Origin: Sinonovacula constricta
Taxonomy: Eukaryota > Mollusca > Bivalvia > Cardiida > Solecurtidae
Assembly: GCA_007844125.1 (NCBI GenBank)
Contig: CM017567.1
Coordinates: forward strand, 10,892,428 to 10,956,427
Direction: 5' to 3'
Length of the DNA: 64,000 bases
Below are positions 11,313-24,378 of the stretch, in pieces. The position numbers and the translations under genes were made by a program. Each line of letters opens with the position of its first letter. Position 1 is the first letter of the stretch. Under the pieces are notes generated by a model, which did not search any database, was not told the origin of the DNA, and was given only the letters and a program-made list of their open reading frames with translations.

Positions 11313-14300
11313 CGGAAAATGTGAAAATATATATGTTTGCTATTTGTCTTAAGGTACCTCGTTGCCGTGTAAACTTTCACCAAAGATCATAGTTAACTTT
11401 CCTCTCCCCGAACACAAGGTTCAGTTTATAAAATTTACTTTACTTTTGTCTACGGAAAATGTGAGAAGAATATATATAACATTTCTAAGTATGTGTTTTT
11501 AGAATAGTGAATATGGTCATGTAAGTACGTATCAACTGATAATAATAAATGATGAAAGTAGTAATTCATGGTCAAGTAATGTCCTGCGTATACAAGCAAG
11601 TCCGGCTTTTTACTGTTCCAAAGAAATGAGAAACATTGATTTTAATTATGGATTAAAAAGACAATTTAAATCAAACACGTATAATCGTGTGAAAACTTTA
11701 TTTACTTGTGTGCAAAACATGTTTTATGAACAAGCACAAATTTACTCTTATATGCAGAGGTCGAAATAATGCACCAATCATTGCATGTAAATACCATGGG
11801 AACAGTGTAATACAAGATTCTCGACTACACAGGGATAAATTTAAAATACTTGCCAAAGCATGTATAGCATAATTCAATACCCTTGAATGTAATAAGAGGT
11901 AACAAGGTAAGAATTGTTAATATGAAAGGAACCAAGAAAAATTGATGAAATTAACGTTTACAAGTCGTTGTCTTCTTTTGTAAAATGACCCAGAAAAGAA
12001 AAGTGTCTGCAAATAGTAAACATTTGCAGGTGAATCCATACAAAAAGCTGGAGGGATAGTTATTGTGAAGACCGAAGATGTGAACATTTAGTATCCCATA
12101 CCATACATTCTGATATGGTGTTTGTCATTTGGTGTATTTGTCCTCATAGTCATTTACATCCAAAACACGTTCAGGTGTAGAATTAAGGGTAATGCAATTT
12201 AAAGCCACCATTTACATATGGTTGTGTTAGGAATTTACAGGCTATCTTCTTCCGTATTGCTTAAAGCTTCATGAGGACGAGGGAATTTAATGTACACTTT
12301 ACATCTTATTTTATCCTCTTTCCACTGTATACCCATCTGTTATTTGTTCATTAAAACGCAATTAGCAGGAAACTATTAACATTACTTTTAATCTAGGGAG
12401 GCCGTGATAAGAATATATCACAATAAATACTGCCCAAAAAGTGGCATACGAACTAAATATGTTTCAACGCTTTTATGCATGCTAAATTATTGGATTGATA
12501 GAACAGACGACTTAAATTACATTACATTAGTTCTTACAAAGAACATGCATGAGGTGATATTGGCATTCTAAAAGAAACTACTTACATATACTAACTATAC
12601 AATTTATTTTACATAGAATTAATAAATCAATCGTGTTTCAATACTTTCAACATCATGTAAGGCACTTTGTCGTCATTTTGGATGACACATTTCACATGAC
12701 TATAGGATAAAATATATATTTTATATAAAAAGTTATAAATATATTATTGACAAAAATGCACGTGAATAAGTGTTAAGGAAGTTTATTATTTTTACGCAGC
12801 AAAGTTTAACAATTTGTGGTTATTTTTCAGTTTGCCCTTTGCTTGCTCTTAATACTGATATCATATTTGGCATCATAAAGTGCAATCAACATGATAGTAA
12901 CAAAGAAGAGACGGGGAGACTGCTGCGATACACGAAAACACCATTTTTGTCACTTATTCACATGGAAAAGTTTCTGTTGCTAGCATTTAAGTATTTCGTA
13001 TATGTACTCATGTAACAATTACTATAATGACAACAATTTAAAGTACTAAATTGGTCGAGCTTTTGACATTTAAATGGCATATGATAGGCAATTAACATTT
13101 TTAGAACCGGTTATAGAGGTTTTAATTATCAAGAGTCATTATAAATTATTGCGAAATATCGCATTATACTGTTTTAAAGTCATATAATAAAGTTAATTAA
13201 AGGTACTCTTTGCGTTTTGAATGAGTAACAAATGAATAATAATCATAAGGACACCTGCTTCTGTTCAATAAATACCAATAAATAATTTTGCCGCCTACTT
13301 AAGAGCAATTTTCTAAAAACTATTTGTAATTACAATCGAACAATATGGCAGCTTTTTCTTTAATAATCTGTAAATTAAAATGAATAGTTCTTAATTTCTA
13401 TAATAAGCAAGTTAACAATGAATCGACTTTCAATAATTAAAATTAATAATTTTCACGATACAGACATTCAAGACCTTGCCCAAAAGATAAATTATTCGAA
13501 GAATGATATTTTTTTAATTATGCATATTAGAAATAGATATTATATGTTTGACAAAACATACCAGCTGTATATGGAATTATATAAAGCAAATTGACATATT
13601 ACAAATTTATTGGCAAATTTATTCGCAACTTATAACTAAATTTAAAGGGACGAGTATTCGCAAAAGTAAACATAGCATGTTACTCGATGAAAAATGTTTT
13701 CGTTACCTCACCAGTAAATTAGACATTTTTTAATGTGTTTCTAATTAATGGCAAGGTATACATCACTCTTAGCAATCTGTGTACGCATGCGTGATACTTC
13801 AGTTTTTCGGCCAGTTTTCTCTCTGACATTCAACATTGAACATTATCTGATCGCATAAAATATGAATGCATACACTGCAATAACTTGATGGATATCTCGC
13901 GAATTATGCAAGTGATTTTAAAAATGTTTTCTTGCATACTTAATTAAATACTTATTTTATGTAAATGGTGTGTGCTTCTCAATTAATTAAGCGCTGATTG
14001 TGTAAATGAACCTTTGTATTGCCAGTTGCTTTGTTTGTGTCGTTGTATTGTTATTTCGCTGTGTTGTTCTGTTTCTTTGCTTATTGGTCGGTTTGGTATT
14101 TGTTTACTTCGTAGTTGTTTTAAGAGCCGATAGGCAATCTGTCGGAGTTTTCCACAAGTTGTTAGTTACAAGTGAAGTAATAGTTTCTAGTTAAAAATGA
14201 AAATGATTATCATGCAATAAAATTGGAAAACTTGTAAACTTGGCAAGTGGTCTGTGACTTTTCTTATTTCGAAATTGTTTAAAAATAAGTTAATGTTGCC

Positions 14301-15106
14301 TGTTTAATGCACTCCGATAGTGAGTGAAACTTTTTTTCATTGTCTATACCTTTAATAACAACTACCTTTTTTAAACAAAACGGTGTATATTATTACTGTG
14401 AATTCTTACTAATGAGAGATGAGCTGGTATTTATTCCTACTGTCCTAGCGCTTGGAAAACTAACACGATATTTCCTTCAGGTAGATCTGAAACCCACCCA
14501 TTATAAAATGCTGTATCGGATTTTCGGATTTTCAAGATGTGAAACAGACTGGCCAACGAGAAACCCTGAGAAGAGGTTCCAAAACGCTCTGGAATGCAAA
14601 TCCACAAATAAAACAGTGATCAAAACACAAAGGTGTTTTTACATGTGTATCGGTCAGTTTGGCAACTCTGTGGTGTGTGATATTTACTACATGTGGCAAT
14701 GGCAAATGGATTCCCCGTGTTTGGCATAGATTTTCAGAATCGAGTAGGTAGTCTCTGATTGGCTGAATGAAAGAAGAAGTCTTCAGAAGATGGCCCATAA
14801 TACGTCGGTATCAGATCCTAGCGTAGCGGATCATGCGCTATAGTCCGAGACTGCTTGCAGCAGCATTTGGTGAGTAGGTCAAAATTGAGGTCAGATATAA
14901 ACGCTGAAACAGATCACTAAATATTTAATATAGATTGACACCCCGGCCATGTTCACCATTTTTGAATGATCGGAATGCATGCTATCGTATACTTGCAAAA
15001 AATCACTTATATTATAGCATGAAACCTTTGCATCTGCAGTCTTATTATTCATCACGTTTTCATTACACTCGCAAAATTAAATATATAATTATGCTTAAGG
15101 AACTAT
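11313..15106. other. Non-coding interval with weak gene-start hints
   Basis: Nothing recognisable over most of this stretch. Frames at 12770-13015, 13548-13733, 14006-14194 and 14340-14729 (129 codons) lack domains I know. The stretch 14700-14880 is less AT-rich. It has an inverted CCAAT motif (GATTGGCTG, 14757-14765) about 25 bp before a short ATG frame (MAHNTSVSDPSVADHAL then stop, 14789-14842) and a donor-like TTG|GTGAGT near 14870. This is suggestive only. Confidence 0.4.
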
Positions 15107-15322
15107 AACAAAGTTTTGTGGATATTGAAACATATAATAAAATCTGAAAAGGCTCATAACAAAGGTATCCAAATGCCAGTCAAATGTAAAAGTAACAACA
15201 AAATAGTGACGAGACATATACATGTACAAACAGAAGAGTTGCCTCACTGGAACGGAGAGTCTGCCAAAAGTTCAAAAGTGTGCTTAAATCGATTGTACAT
15301 AGAGCTAACATTTCATATTTTA
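15107..15322 (+). repeat. Diverged family A fragment
   Basis: Colinear with the first 220 bp of the A unit: 'gatattgaaacatataataa', 'ctgaaaaggctcataacaaa', 'aaatgtaaaagtaacaacaa', 'tggaacggagagtctgccaa', 'gtgcttaaatcgattgtaca' and 'gagctaaca'. Substitutions are frequent, so it is older than the array at 5422. The 84-codon frame at 15116-15370 derives from it. Confidence 0.7.
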
Positions 15323-16861
15323 TATATTACATGGAGTTCATTAAAATTTTACTGTAATATGGAACTTTAAAACCTTAAAGCTATTAGAAAATAAGGTTAA
15401 AACACACACAAATGAAAACATGTGGCTCTTTTATGTCTCAAATGCATCATCATTCACTAGTAATGAGGCTGAAACGAAACGTTGTCAGTCGTCATGATAT
15501 CTTGTTACACGGTTATTCTACTGCATGCTCATAACTTAAAGTTTGTGCATGGGCATTTAATGAATTCAGATGGCAAATTGACAACAACTTTTGTAAAGGA
15601 TCACATTTTATTCATTGCGATGAACATGTTCTTGTCACAAGATTCAAAACTGTCATTATTTATTTGACAATTAAGATTTTAAATTAAATGTTTGTTCTTT
15701 TTTTAAGCATTAAACAGCTGAACGTTTTATTCCTGTAAAGGTAATTTATTTTGTGATGCTACTTTACATATTTATAGCAAAAACATTCTCAAACAAGATA
15801 TTTTTTGCATCGCTGACTCAGTTATTGTCAAAATATTGGGTTTAAAATTTCAACAAATAAATCTTACTATATATTATGTTTGATTTTAGATAAACGAGGA
15901 CAAAAAGATTAATAAAATCATTAATTTGGATTTTAGATCAAAAGATCCAAAGCCAATATGATGTTTACTGAACCAAACCTTGGCTAGCTTCCGGTAAAAG
16001 AGGTGCACGTAGACCTGGGATCTAACCGTTCAATATTAACACTACATTTTTCTCACTTAATCATTAGAAAACAAATTATATTAAGAATTATTTTATGTTT
16101 GCTCAGATATACCACTAACTGAGAAACATTCATGAATAGTGTTAATGATATAAATGGTATATCAATGATAAAAATAAACTCATTTGCAAAATAAGCATTA
16201 ATTTGCAACTTAACATTAGTATGTTGTGGTTTAATGGCCTAAGCAAATAGCGTCATCCTGTATTTTTATATTTTACTAATATATGTATATGCTTCTTCAT
16301 AAAAATACAATTGCATACCATTTTTAATATCTGTATGTATGTATATAAATACGAACATGGCCTTCAGCATTACAACCTTACACAATATCAGGGTGTTTTT
16401 TTTACTTTAAGGGGGTACTTCTGTTTTGGGAGGATCTATGATCACGCATGATCTTCTAAATATGACACAGTCTTCGATTAATATAAATATAGAAAAGTTC
16501 TTGTTTACAGAAACTGAAACGTAACATTATATATATATATATCTGAGTACTCTGAGTAATAGGATGTTAGTGTCCGAGGTCTAGGTATATAGCATGGGTA
16601 CATGACAAACAAAACATACTGTTAAACTGGTTTAATTTGCATCATTATCAATACGAAAGACACGATAAGGCCCGTAGAGATTATGGCTATAGTTTCGTTT
16701 AGGAAGGCACATGACAAAGACCGATTAATACACAAGCATAAAAACATAAACAAGAATCAATGTTAAGAATCTTGTAACAATGTTCCCATCTTATAACAAA
16801 TAACACTGATATAGACATATGAATATAGCTTTCAACTTATGATACGATTAGAACAGTCTTA
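15323..16861. other. Non-coding interval
   Basis: No gene supported. A TATA-like string (TATATAAATA, about 16342) lies shortly before ATGGCC at 16358, but the frame closes after 17 codons, so I give it no weight. Confidence 0.5.
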
Positions 16862-17692
16862 TGTAGATAAATAAGAAAAAAAAGGTAAATAAGAAAAGTC
16901 TTATCAAATTTTCCACAGATTTTTAAATTGTATCTACCAGTAGACAAAGGCAAACAAGGTAAATGTAAATGTGACAAAAACACAGAGACGAGACATAACA
17001 CACACAAAGAAAAACCATCAGTTACCGCCTTGGAACGGTCAGTCGGCCAAAATGCCGACTGGGGTGCTTACACCTGGTTTGTGGAGCGCTCCAACCTCGC
17101 ACTTTCTGAAGGTTTTTCTATCCAACAAACAGTGTAAATAACAATATCCCGTCAAAGTGAAACAACTAACAGTAAGCACCTGCATCGGGAGTTAAAACAG
17201 AAACAATGAACGTATATACATACATACTATCTAGTAATAAAATAAACTATCAACATATGTACATTACGTACAATAGATAAAAGCCTCGGCAACGTAAAAA
17301 TTCCAAATCAGAGATTAGTTATAAAACAGCCCAAGCGCTGATATATTATAAATCCAAAAATAAAAGAGGATTGGGATTAGCCGGCATTTTTGCCGATACT
17401 GCGCAGCGACATTTCTATCATTATAGCACAGGGGCACTCATGAGGTGCCCAGGGACTGAAAAAAACATGTCATAAAATGCCGAGGATTTATCCGCAGTTG
17501 GCATACTTTTAAAAGTACCAAAATTCCGATGTTATTCCTGCTGTGCAATCTCACGTAAAGGGTATGGGGACTGCTCAAGTTGTCTCACCTATACAGAGCA
17601 CGACTGGAGAGATGAAGAGATAAGAATTCCAACATTAAATGTCCAATTATGGCTTTAAGTCACTGTTTTCATATGGTCTCAACGAACATTTA
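16862..17692 (-). mobile_element. Family B element, copy 1
   Basis: Begins at 'agataaataagaaa' and ends at 'gtctcaacga', the same 3' base as copy 2 at 26798. The core 'cagttaccgccttggaacgg' and the 8-bp hairpin arms CAGTCGGC and GCCGACTG are shared with family A, as are 'ccaacctcgcact' and 'caagcgctgatat'. Between the shared blocks the sequence differs from A, so B is a related but separate family. It has further small hairpins (GGGCAC...GTGCCC near 17425-17443). The 69-codon frame at 16928-17137 is repeat sequence. The strand is given by analogy with A. Confidence 0.85.
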
Positions 17693-18792
17693 TTACCTCA
17701 AAGGACATTCGCTTCTCTATCGCACTGGTCACAGGCGGTTGCATTTGCAGTGTTTTACTTTTTCGTTTAACTAAGCAAGCATTTTGAAGAACCAGAACAA
17801 ATGAATTTAAATACATTGGTCATATACCATATTTCTGGAAAAGATATCTTGAAGTCTAATAAATATTTACCCCATTTCATAATTGTTCATATTCTTTTAA
17901 CAATTTAACAACCATTAAACTATTTTTATCTGCAGCTATTTGCTGGAAAAGATGTGTCAAACAATGTTTGATAAGGTTCTAGTCTGACAATCATGACGAA
18001 CTGTTTTTTACTATGTTACGAAAGAAAATATATAGTTTTAATTATTTCAAACTATATAACAAGCATTTATAAAACAATAAAAAAGATTCCCGTAATTTAA
18101 TATCTGTGTTTCCTCTGAAACGATGACGGACATGTTTAAGATTTATAACAAAAAAATGTCATTTAAGGCATAGAAACACAAAGAACTTGATAAGACTATA
18201 TTCTTTTTCTCACCAATGTTCATGGCGTAGTGATGTCGATCAAGGCAACCTGGGTATAAGAAAGCCTGTAACAAATAATATGGTCTAGGGGTCTAAAACG
18301 AAATAAACGAAATGAGAGTCGATATTAATTGTTTCAATGAAGAGATGTCTTAAAGAAATCGACATCAATCGGAGCAAGACAACATAAAATTTGACCGGAA
18401 AAGTGAATTGCTGCACTTCCTTTAGCATAAAATTTCAATAAAACTTTATTCTCCATTCCATGGCCCAGTGTTAGCCAACGGATTATCACCAATTAAAAGC
18501 TGTACAATAAAGAAGGTGTTAAGCACGAGGAACAATATATAATGAATGACCAACTGTAAAGGGTTGCTAGGTTTATTCAACTTAATCCTAAATGCGTTCA
18601 ATACTCGTGACAACCGGTTGCTTACATGTGACTAAATCTATGTCGGCTATGCTTCGTGTCCTTGGGAGATATGTGTTTGCGCTATCATTTTTCTTGTATT
18701 GACCTCCTTATGAATACAAGTGTGCCTTACGATAATATTAAATCACAATATCATAATTTCTTGCACAAGACCAACACCAATACCTCAGACCA
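17693..18792. other. Non-coding interval
   Basis: AT-rich sequence with no recognisable gene, RNA or mobile-element feature. Confidence 0.5.
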
Positions 18793-18829
<37 letters not shown>

Positions 18830-18857
18830 TTAGTAGTAGTAGTAGTAGTAGTAGTAA

Positions 18858-18890
<33 letters not shown>

Positions 18891-18900
18891 CAGCAGCAGT
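18793..18900. repeat. (TAG)n microsatellite
   Basis: TAG triplets with one T slip near 18830 and one ATA interruption, ending in CAG triplets. The 93-codon frame spanning it (Ser then Val then Ala runs) is an artefact. Confidence 0.95.
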
Positions 18901-19264
18901 AAGGCTATATAAGCAGTTGCATTCTATTGTTTATTGAAAATTGTCCGCGTCTTGAAAGCTACTGCAGATATTGAGCCTACATATTTTATTGAGTTCAAAC
19001 TTATATGATAATCATCATCAATATCATTTATCTTCATTATCAACACCTGTATCAATCAGTAAACAGGTTTTAAGCCCGATTTAATGGAAACAATTTCATG
19101 GGGACCATTTAAAGAAAAGTTGGAACACTAGTGATCAACAAATAAATAAAGCAAACCGTGCTTCCTGTGTGGAACTTTTGTCCTGCTTGAGCGAAGTAGA
19201 TTACATATAAATTAAAGGGAAAATAGCTCATACCTTTCTACGGTTTCCATGGACAACGTATTCG
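18901..19264. other. Non-coding interval
   Basis: Short AT-rich spacer without recognisable features. Confidence 0.5.
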
Positions 19265-19515
19265 ATACCGGGCCGCGACATACCAATGTCGTTAAAATGT
19301 AGTGGTATAGCTTCCTTTATAACGCTCAAGCAAATATAATAAAAATGTAATTAACCAAAATACAACGACTGGTTAGCCTGGTGTCAGGATAATATGACTG
19401 CGTGCGGTTTTATGCCATGCGTTCCTGGCATGCTATATACAGTCAAGGCAGCATCCGCTTCAAATGGACACAGTCTTCAGATAACTGAAGTACTGTTGGC
19501 GGGACGATAAACCAA
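19265..19515 (+). repeat. Relic of a dispersed molluscan repeat
   Basis: The motif order 'gcttcctttataacgctcaa', 'gactggttagcctggtgtca', 'ggataatatgactgcgtgcg', a hairpin with arms ATGCCA and TGGCAT, 'aaggcagcat' and 'gggacgataaacc' matches a repeat I remember as common in bivalve and gastropod genomic sequence, where the tail reads close to GACGTTAAACC. I cannot give a database name. The copy is diverged and is probably an old non-autonomous element. Confidence 0.5.
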
Positions 19516-21227
19516 TATATACAAGCAAACTTTGCTATGGGTTCATTTTTAAACGACAAAAAAAAAACAATATTATATACTATTTGGAAAATAAAATATG
19601 TCATTGGACCAGAAACTTTGCTCAGTCATATCCTCTAATCAGTCCTATCAGATTTTTGTCCACGGAACCAATAGTATATGCGTAAACACGTTTCTTTTGC
19701 TGTTGTATATTGTAAATATATCTAAGTTATTCTTAACTGTTTCTGTGTGACACGCGGCGTTAATTAGAATAGACTTTATCATGAACAAACAACTTCTCAA
19801 ACTTATATCTTAACCACTTAACTGCACTAAGATCAGTGCTCTTTCCAGACTAGATTGGTCCGTTTTGGCTTCAAATTCAAAGTTTATATGGTACTTGCTG
19901 ACACATTATACCATACATATATCAACTAACACTTTCAATAGAATAACTGAAAGAATGGTCATAATATTTTTGTGGCAGGTATTGTCTTTATACATTAAAT
20001 CTTTAAATTTCTGTCATAAGTTTGATTTACTCAATATTTAGGTTATTGTAAAGTTACTTGGATAGTTTCTCATTTTGGGGCAGCACAACAAGATTTTGAA
20101 AATCATCGCTGAATATACTTTGAACAGGATATGATTTATTTTCTAATCAACGAGGACAGAATCACTCACACATTTATGCTGAAATTAAACCAAGTTATAC
20201 ATTACGCGGTGGATTACGAGCATACTCTAATGTTATTGTGTCATTTACACAGATTGGATTGTCCTCATCAAAATAACCGGTGAATAGCGTGCTCGTTATA
20301 TGTCATACTGTTTGGACCCAGGCTAAGGTTTATTAAAACTGATTCCTTTCAAACATGTTAAAAGTTAATTACATGTTGAATTACATATAAAGTTAAACTG
20401 CTGATTAGCGTAAACGCAAGGGATAAAGACTGCTGCTGTTGTTAACTGTACAGAACAAACTATTTTATGCATTTGCTTTAGCTTAATTCTTATTGACAAA
20501 TATCATGTGGTCTTACTTCGAATCTCATTACTATCTTCGAGGTTCAATTGTTTACATCATGACGACTTACTTCTATGTAAGTGATCCTAAATCCTCAAGA
20601 TCCATGTAAGTTAAACAGCCATTTTGTTTTATCAAAAACTTACTTTTTGTATTTGTTAATTGTCTGAGCAAGCTTGACAAGCCATTTTTCATTATGCTTT
20701 CTAGTAAGTTTACTCTGCGGTCTGTCTCTACTAAACAAACGGACCATGCAGCTACAATTTAATTAGAGTAAATCTAAATCAGGAATTGTCAGCTGTGTAC
20801 ACACTATCTTTATATGCAAAACGATGAAGACTAAGAAAGATCCAAGGCGGATGTTAAGCTATTCATTGGAATTAATTAAATATCAGTAGATAGGCGTATT
20901 ACGTTACACGATACGCTACGTTATTTTACGATACGATTGCGACAGAATACCTTTGATACACGATGACTTGGACAACTCGTACGGTTTCGGAACAGTAATT
21001 TAAGAGTTTGGCTGACACGATTCTTTGATAATATTTTTTTTATTTATTTCTATAGTTATTTCTCTCCCTCTCTCTTTATATATATATTACATATAAACGC
21101 GCGTTTATGTTGATAAATTTAAGGCATAATTGTTGTGTTTGTTTAAATTTATTTCGTACAAAGAAACGGTAGGAATGAAACTATAAATAATCGGCGGACC
21201 TAGGAACGTTTGAAGCGGCAGTAAAAG
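19516..21227. other. Non-coding interval
   Basis: No supported gene. A small 'acgatacgctacgttattttacgatacg' region near 20900-20935 has short internal repeats only. Confidence 0.5.
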
Positions 21228-21375
21228 TAACTCCACCGTTATTAGCATTCCGGTTTTTGCGTTTCTACCGTTTCTAGCGTTCAAGTGCTCCGGTTATAGC
21301 GTTTATTCCGTTTCAATCGTTTCTAGCGCTCCGTTGCATTCCCATTTCGATAGCATTCAATTTCCGTTTTAACAG
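21228..21375. repeat. Degenerate CCGTTTCTAGCGTT-like minisatellite
   Basis: About seven imperfect repeats of a 20-22 bp motif around CCGTT/TAGCGTT: 'caccgttattagcattccgg', 'gcgtttctaccgtttctagc', 'gctccggttatagcgtttat', 'caatcgtttctagcgctccg'. It is more GC-rich than its surroundings and lies about 330 bp upstream of the TATA promoter candidate. It may be ordinary satellite drift or a regulatory array. Confidence 0.6.
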
Positions 21376-21634
21376 GAAACAAAAAAAGTTGCATTTCCAC
21401 TTCCACTCCGTTTCGTTAATTTCGTGTGTTTTTTTTTCCAGTATTGTATGTAGTTTAAGGAATCCGAAAATTGTGAGCATCTGGTAAAAATGTGGTTTGA
21501 TAACTGTATTCTTTATCAAGTATGTGTTTAATTCTTGTAGTATATCTCTCGAAATGCTCTATGATGTTTGCACACGAATTTTTTAAGCATTCTCTTTTGT
21601 ACACTTTCTTCTTGTACATTCTATTCTGCACAAG

Positions 21635-21742
21635 ATTTTCTGGTGCACGCACAATATTTTTTGGTGCTGGCACATCATTTTCTGGGCACGTGGATCAGTA
21701 TAAATAGCTGGGATTTTCCTCAATCGTAGAGTCCGGCACGTG
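21635..21742 (+). promoter_or_regulatory. Candidate TATA promoter and first-exon splice donor
   Basis: A strong TATA box, TATAAATAG, lies at 21699-21707. About 15-25 bp downstream is an initiator-like CCTCAATC, and a donor CACGTG|GTAAGAC follows at 21743. A non-coding first exon of about 20 nt (near 21722-21742) would result. Immediately upstream are three imperfect repeats of a motif like ATTTTCTGGTGCACGCACA (starting about 21635, 21654 and 21677), which could bind a transcription factor. An E-box palindrome CACGTG sits at the exon end. No downstream coding exon was identified, so the transcript could be a lncRNA or a gene reaching beyond what I can recognise. Confidence 0.4.
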
Positions 21743-23403
21743 GTAAGACGTTAGTTTTATTCGATCATACTTTATTTCATTTTGGTTATTTTTTATTCAT
21801 TTTTTTTAATTTGAAAGTATAAGTGATACATAAATTCAGCTTATAAATATTTAAAAGTTGGAAAAACATGGTTAACGTATTATTTAATATACTTTAGTTG
21901 TCATTAAGGTGAATATTACTTATGCGTTAAGATTGACGATTTAAATTTAACTTTACGTTAACGTCCACGTAAAGTGGATTTATATTAAATATTTTAGTGT
22001 GCGTTTATAAATAATGGCCGCGTGATTTGATTCGTAAGCATAGAATAATCGCACCGTCTCCTTGTTTGCATTTTTAGTAAAGAAATATCCCGACATTTAT
22101 TGAATTTGAACGCTTAAACGGTTTTGTTCAATTGCCTAATAGTTAATAAATCACCTATTTAGTTACACTTATATATCACTGGTAATGGTTAAATTCCTTG
22201 TTAATTAAGCTGGAATCCAATAATTAAAAAAAAATCATCGCCCTGTTAGCGCAACAATGTTAGGGTTGTTTGTTATTCAAAACAAATAATAATTACCAAT
22301 TATAACCATCATAATTTAGCATTTTCTTGTCATAAATTATTTTAAATAATCTCGGGTCGGGTTCCGAAATATTTCAATCATTATCGAAGGCGTTCGTACT
22401 TTCTCGCGGGCTTGTGTCCTTTGTTATTTCTCAAAATTATGACGCATTTTGTACAGTTAGTTCGAAATTACGAAGTACGTGTCACTTCCAAATGTCCAAA
22501 AGCATATGTCAAATCAAGTTAATTCTCCGTAGTAGCGGAAGTATTTTTTATTCTGGTGCATAGAGGGATAGCAGGTGAAATATTGTCGAAAGGCTTCCTC
22601 TAAGGGTTGGGAAGCTAGATCATATGGAATGCCTATTGTCTTCGTGAACATTTACATTGCAATGGTATTGCTCTATAAAGACCTCTGGACCCATGGTTGA
22701 CATGGAGTGGGAATATCATCCACATGAACTAAGGCTGTCACGATAACATTGTGCCTTAGATATTTGAATCAATGAAAGCCACTTACCAACAAAATTGAGT
22801 GGTTAGAGGTTTCTGCTATTGTTAAAGCAAGTATTTTTACAATTAGTAGACATACAAGTAACTATCTTCTACTTCAGAACTGAAGGACACATTAAACGAT
22901 ACTGTTTTAAGCTATTTATAGACTCGTTTTGTAATCATATTTGTGGTCAAGTGATGATGAATAATTGCAACAAAAACGAAAAAGAAATGCGAACATTTTC
23001 AAGATGAAAATAGCCAAATCGTTCACCAGAAACTGTTTCCTCGCATGTCAAGATCCATTTGACCAATATAACAGACAAAACTCGAGATAGATTCCTTCTT
23101 TCCCATTCCGGTAGGATATTTGCAACAAAATTGCTTGCCGTGTCAATGTTTTTTTAGTTTACAACAATGTAAGAAATGTTTAATTGTAACCGTTATATTC
23201 ATCGAAAGTTCCATAATAATGAAAAAATAATTCTCCAACTTGTTAGTAAAGACATCTAAACATTGTGACAATATCGATAATTTATATTTTTTATGTTTTA
23301 AGAGCACTCTGCATAGAATCACATCCTCAAAAGTTGCCAGGAATACTATCCTAAAAATCAGAAATAAATCGTTAACGATAAAACATGCATCAATTTTCAC
23401 GAA
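21743..23403. other. Non-coding interval downstream of the promoter candidate
   Basis: Would be intron if the promoter call is right. I found no convincing exon. The 62-codon frame at 22819-23007 has no family I know. Confidence 0.4.
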
Positions 23404-23533
23404 AAAGAATATATGACAAAGTCTTATGAGCATTACAACATATAACAAACCCTGAAAAGTCACAGGACAAAAGTATTCACATGCAATCCAAATGTAAAAG
23501 TAGGAACAAATCTGTGATGAGACAGTTAACAAA
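23404..23533 (-). repeat. Truncated family A fragment (constant end)
   Basis: Begins at the constant end 'aagaatatatgacaaagtct' and continues through 'cctgaaaagtcacaggacaa' to 'gtgatgagacagttaacaaa', then stops where the ACT array begins. Only about 130 bp of the 651-bp unit is kept. This fits the pattern of one fixed and one variable end. Confidence 0.85.
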
Positions 23534-23808
23534 ATGAGCACTACTACTACTGCTGCTACTACTGCTTGTGCTACTTCTACTACTACATGTACTACTACTA
23601 TTATTACTACTATAACTACTACTACTCCTAGTGCTACAACTACCACTACCCTTACTACTACTATTACTTTGACTGCTACTACTACTTCTACTACTCATTC
23701 TCCTCCTCCTCCTCCTCCTCCTACTACTACTACTTCTATTACTACTTCTACCACTACCACTACTACATTGTACTACTATTACTTTGACTTCTACTACTAC
23801 TACTACTC

Positions 23809-23871
<63 letters not shown>

Positions 23872-23937
23872 TTACTACTTCTACCACAACCACTACTACA
23901 TGTACTACTATTACTTTGACTTCTACTACTACTACTT

Positions 23938-23973
<36 letters not shown>

Positions 23974-23980
23974 TTATTAT

Positions 23981-24027
<47 letters not shown>

Positions 24028-24124
24028 TTACTACTTCTACCACTACTACTACTACACTGTACTACTATAGTTTTGAATTCTACTACTACTTCTGCTACTA
24101 CTCTTACTACTACTATTACTACTT

Positions 24125-24167
<43 letters not shown>

Positions 24168-24233
24168 TACTACTTCTACTATTACTACTTCTACCACTAC
24201 CACTACTACATTGTACTACTATTACTTTGACTT

Positions 24234-24315
<82 letters not shown>

Positions 24316-24378
24316 TACTACTACTACTACTACTATTACTATTACTACTACTTCTACTACTATTAGTATTACTACTGC
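23534..24378. repeat. 845-bp (ACT)n microsatellite with higher-order repeats
   Basis: Almost all ACT/CTA triplets with TTC, ATT, CCT and CCA variants. The non-triplet signature 'gtactactattactttgact' recurs at about 23770, 23903, 24057 (as 'ctatagttttgaa') and 24212, each preceded by 'accactactaca'-like sequence, so a unit of about 130-155 bp has itself been duplicated. Long frames on both strands (Thr, Tyr, Val and Ser runs) are artefacts. The array starts directly at the end of a family A fragment. Confidence 0.95.

Noticed and set aside
14340..14729. 129-codon ORF as a gene
   Set aside because: The opposite strand also carries an 88-codon frame over the same bases. No domain, splice context or conserved motif was seen.
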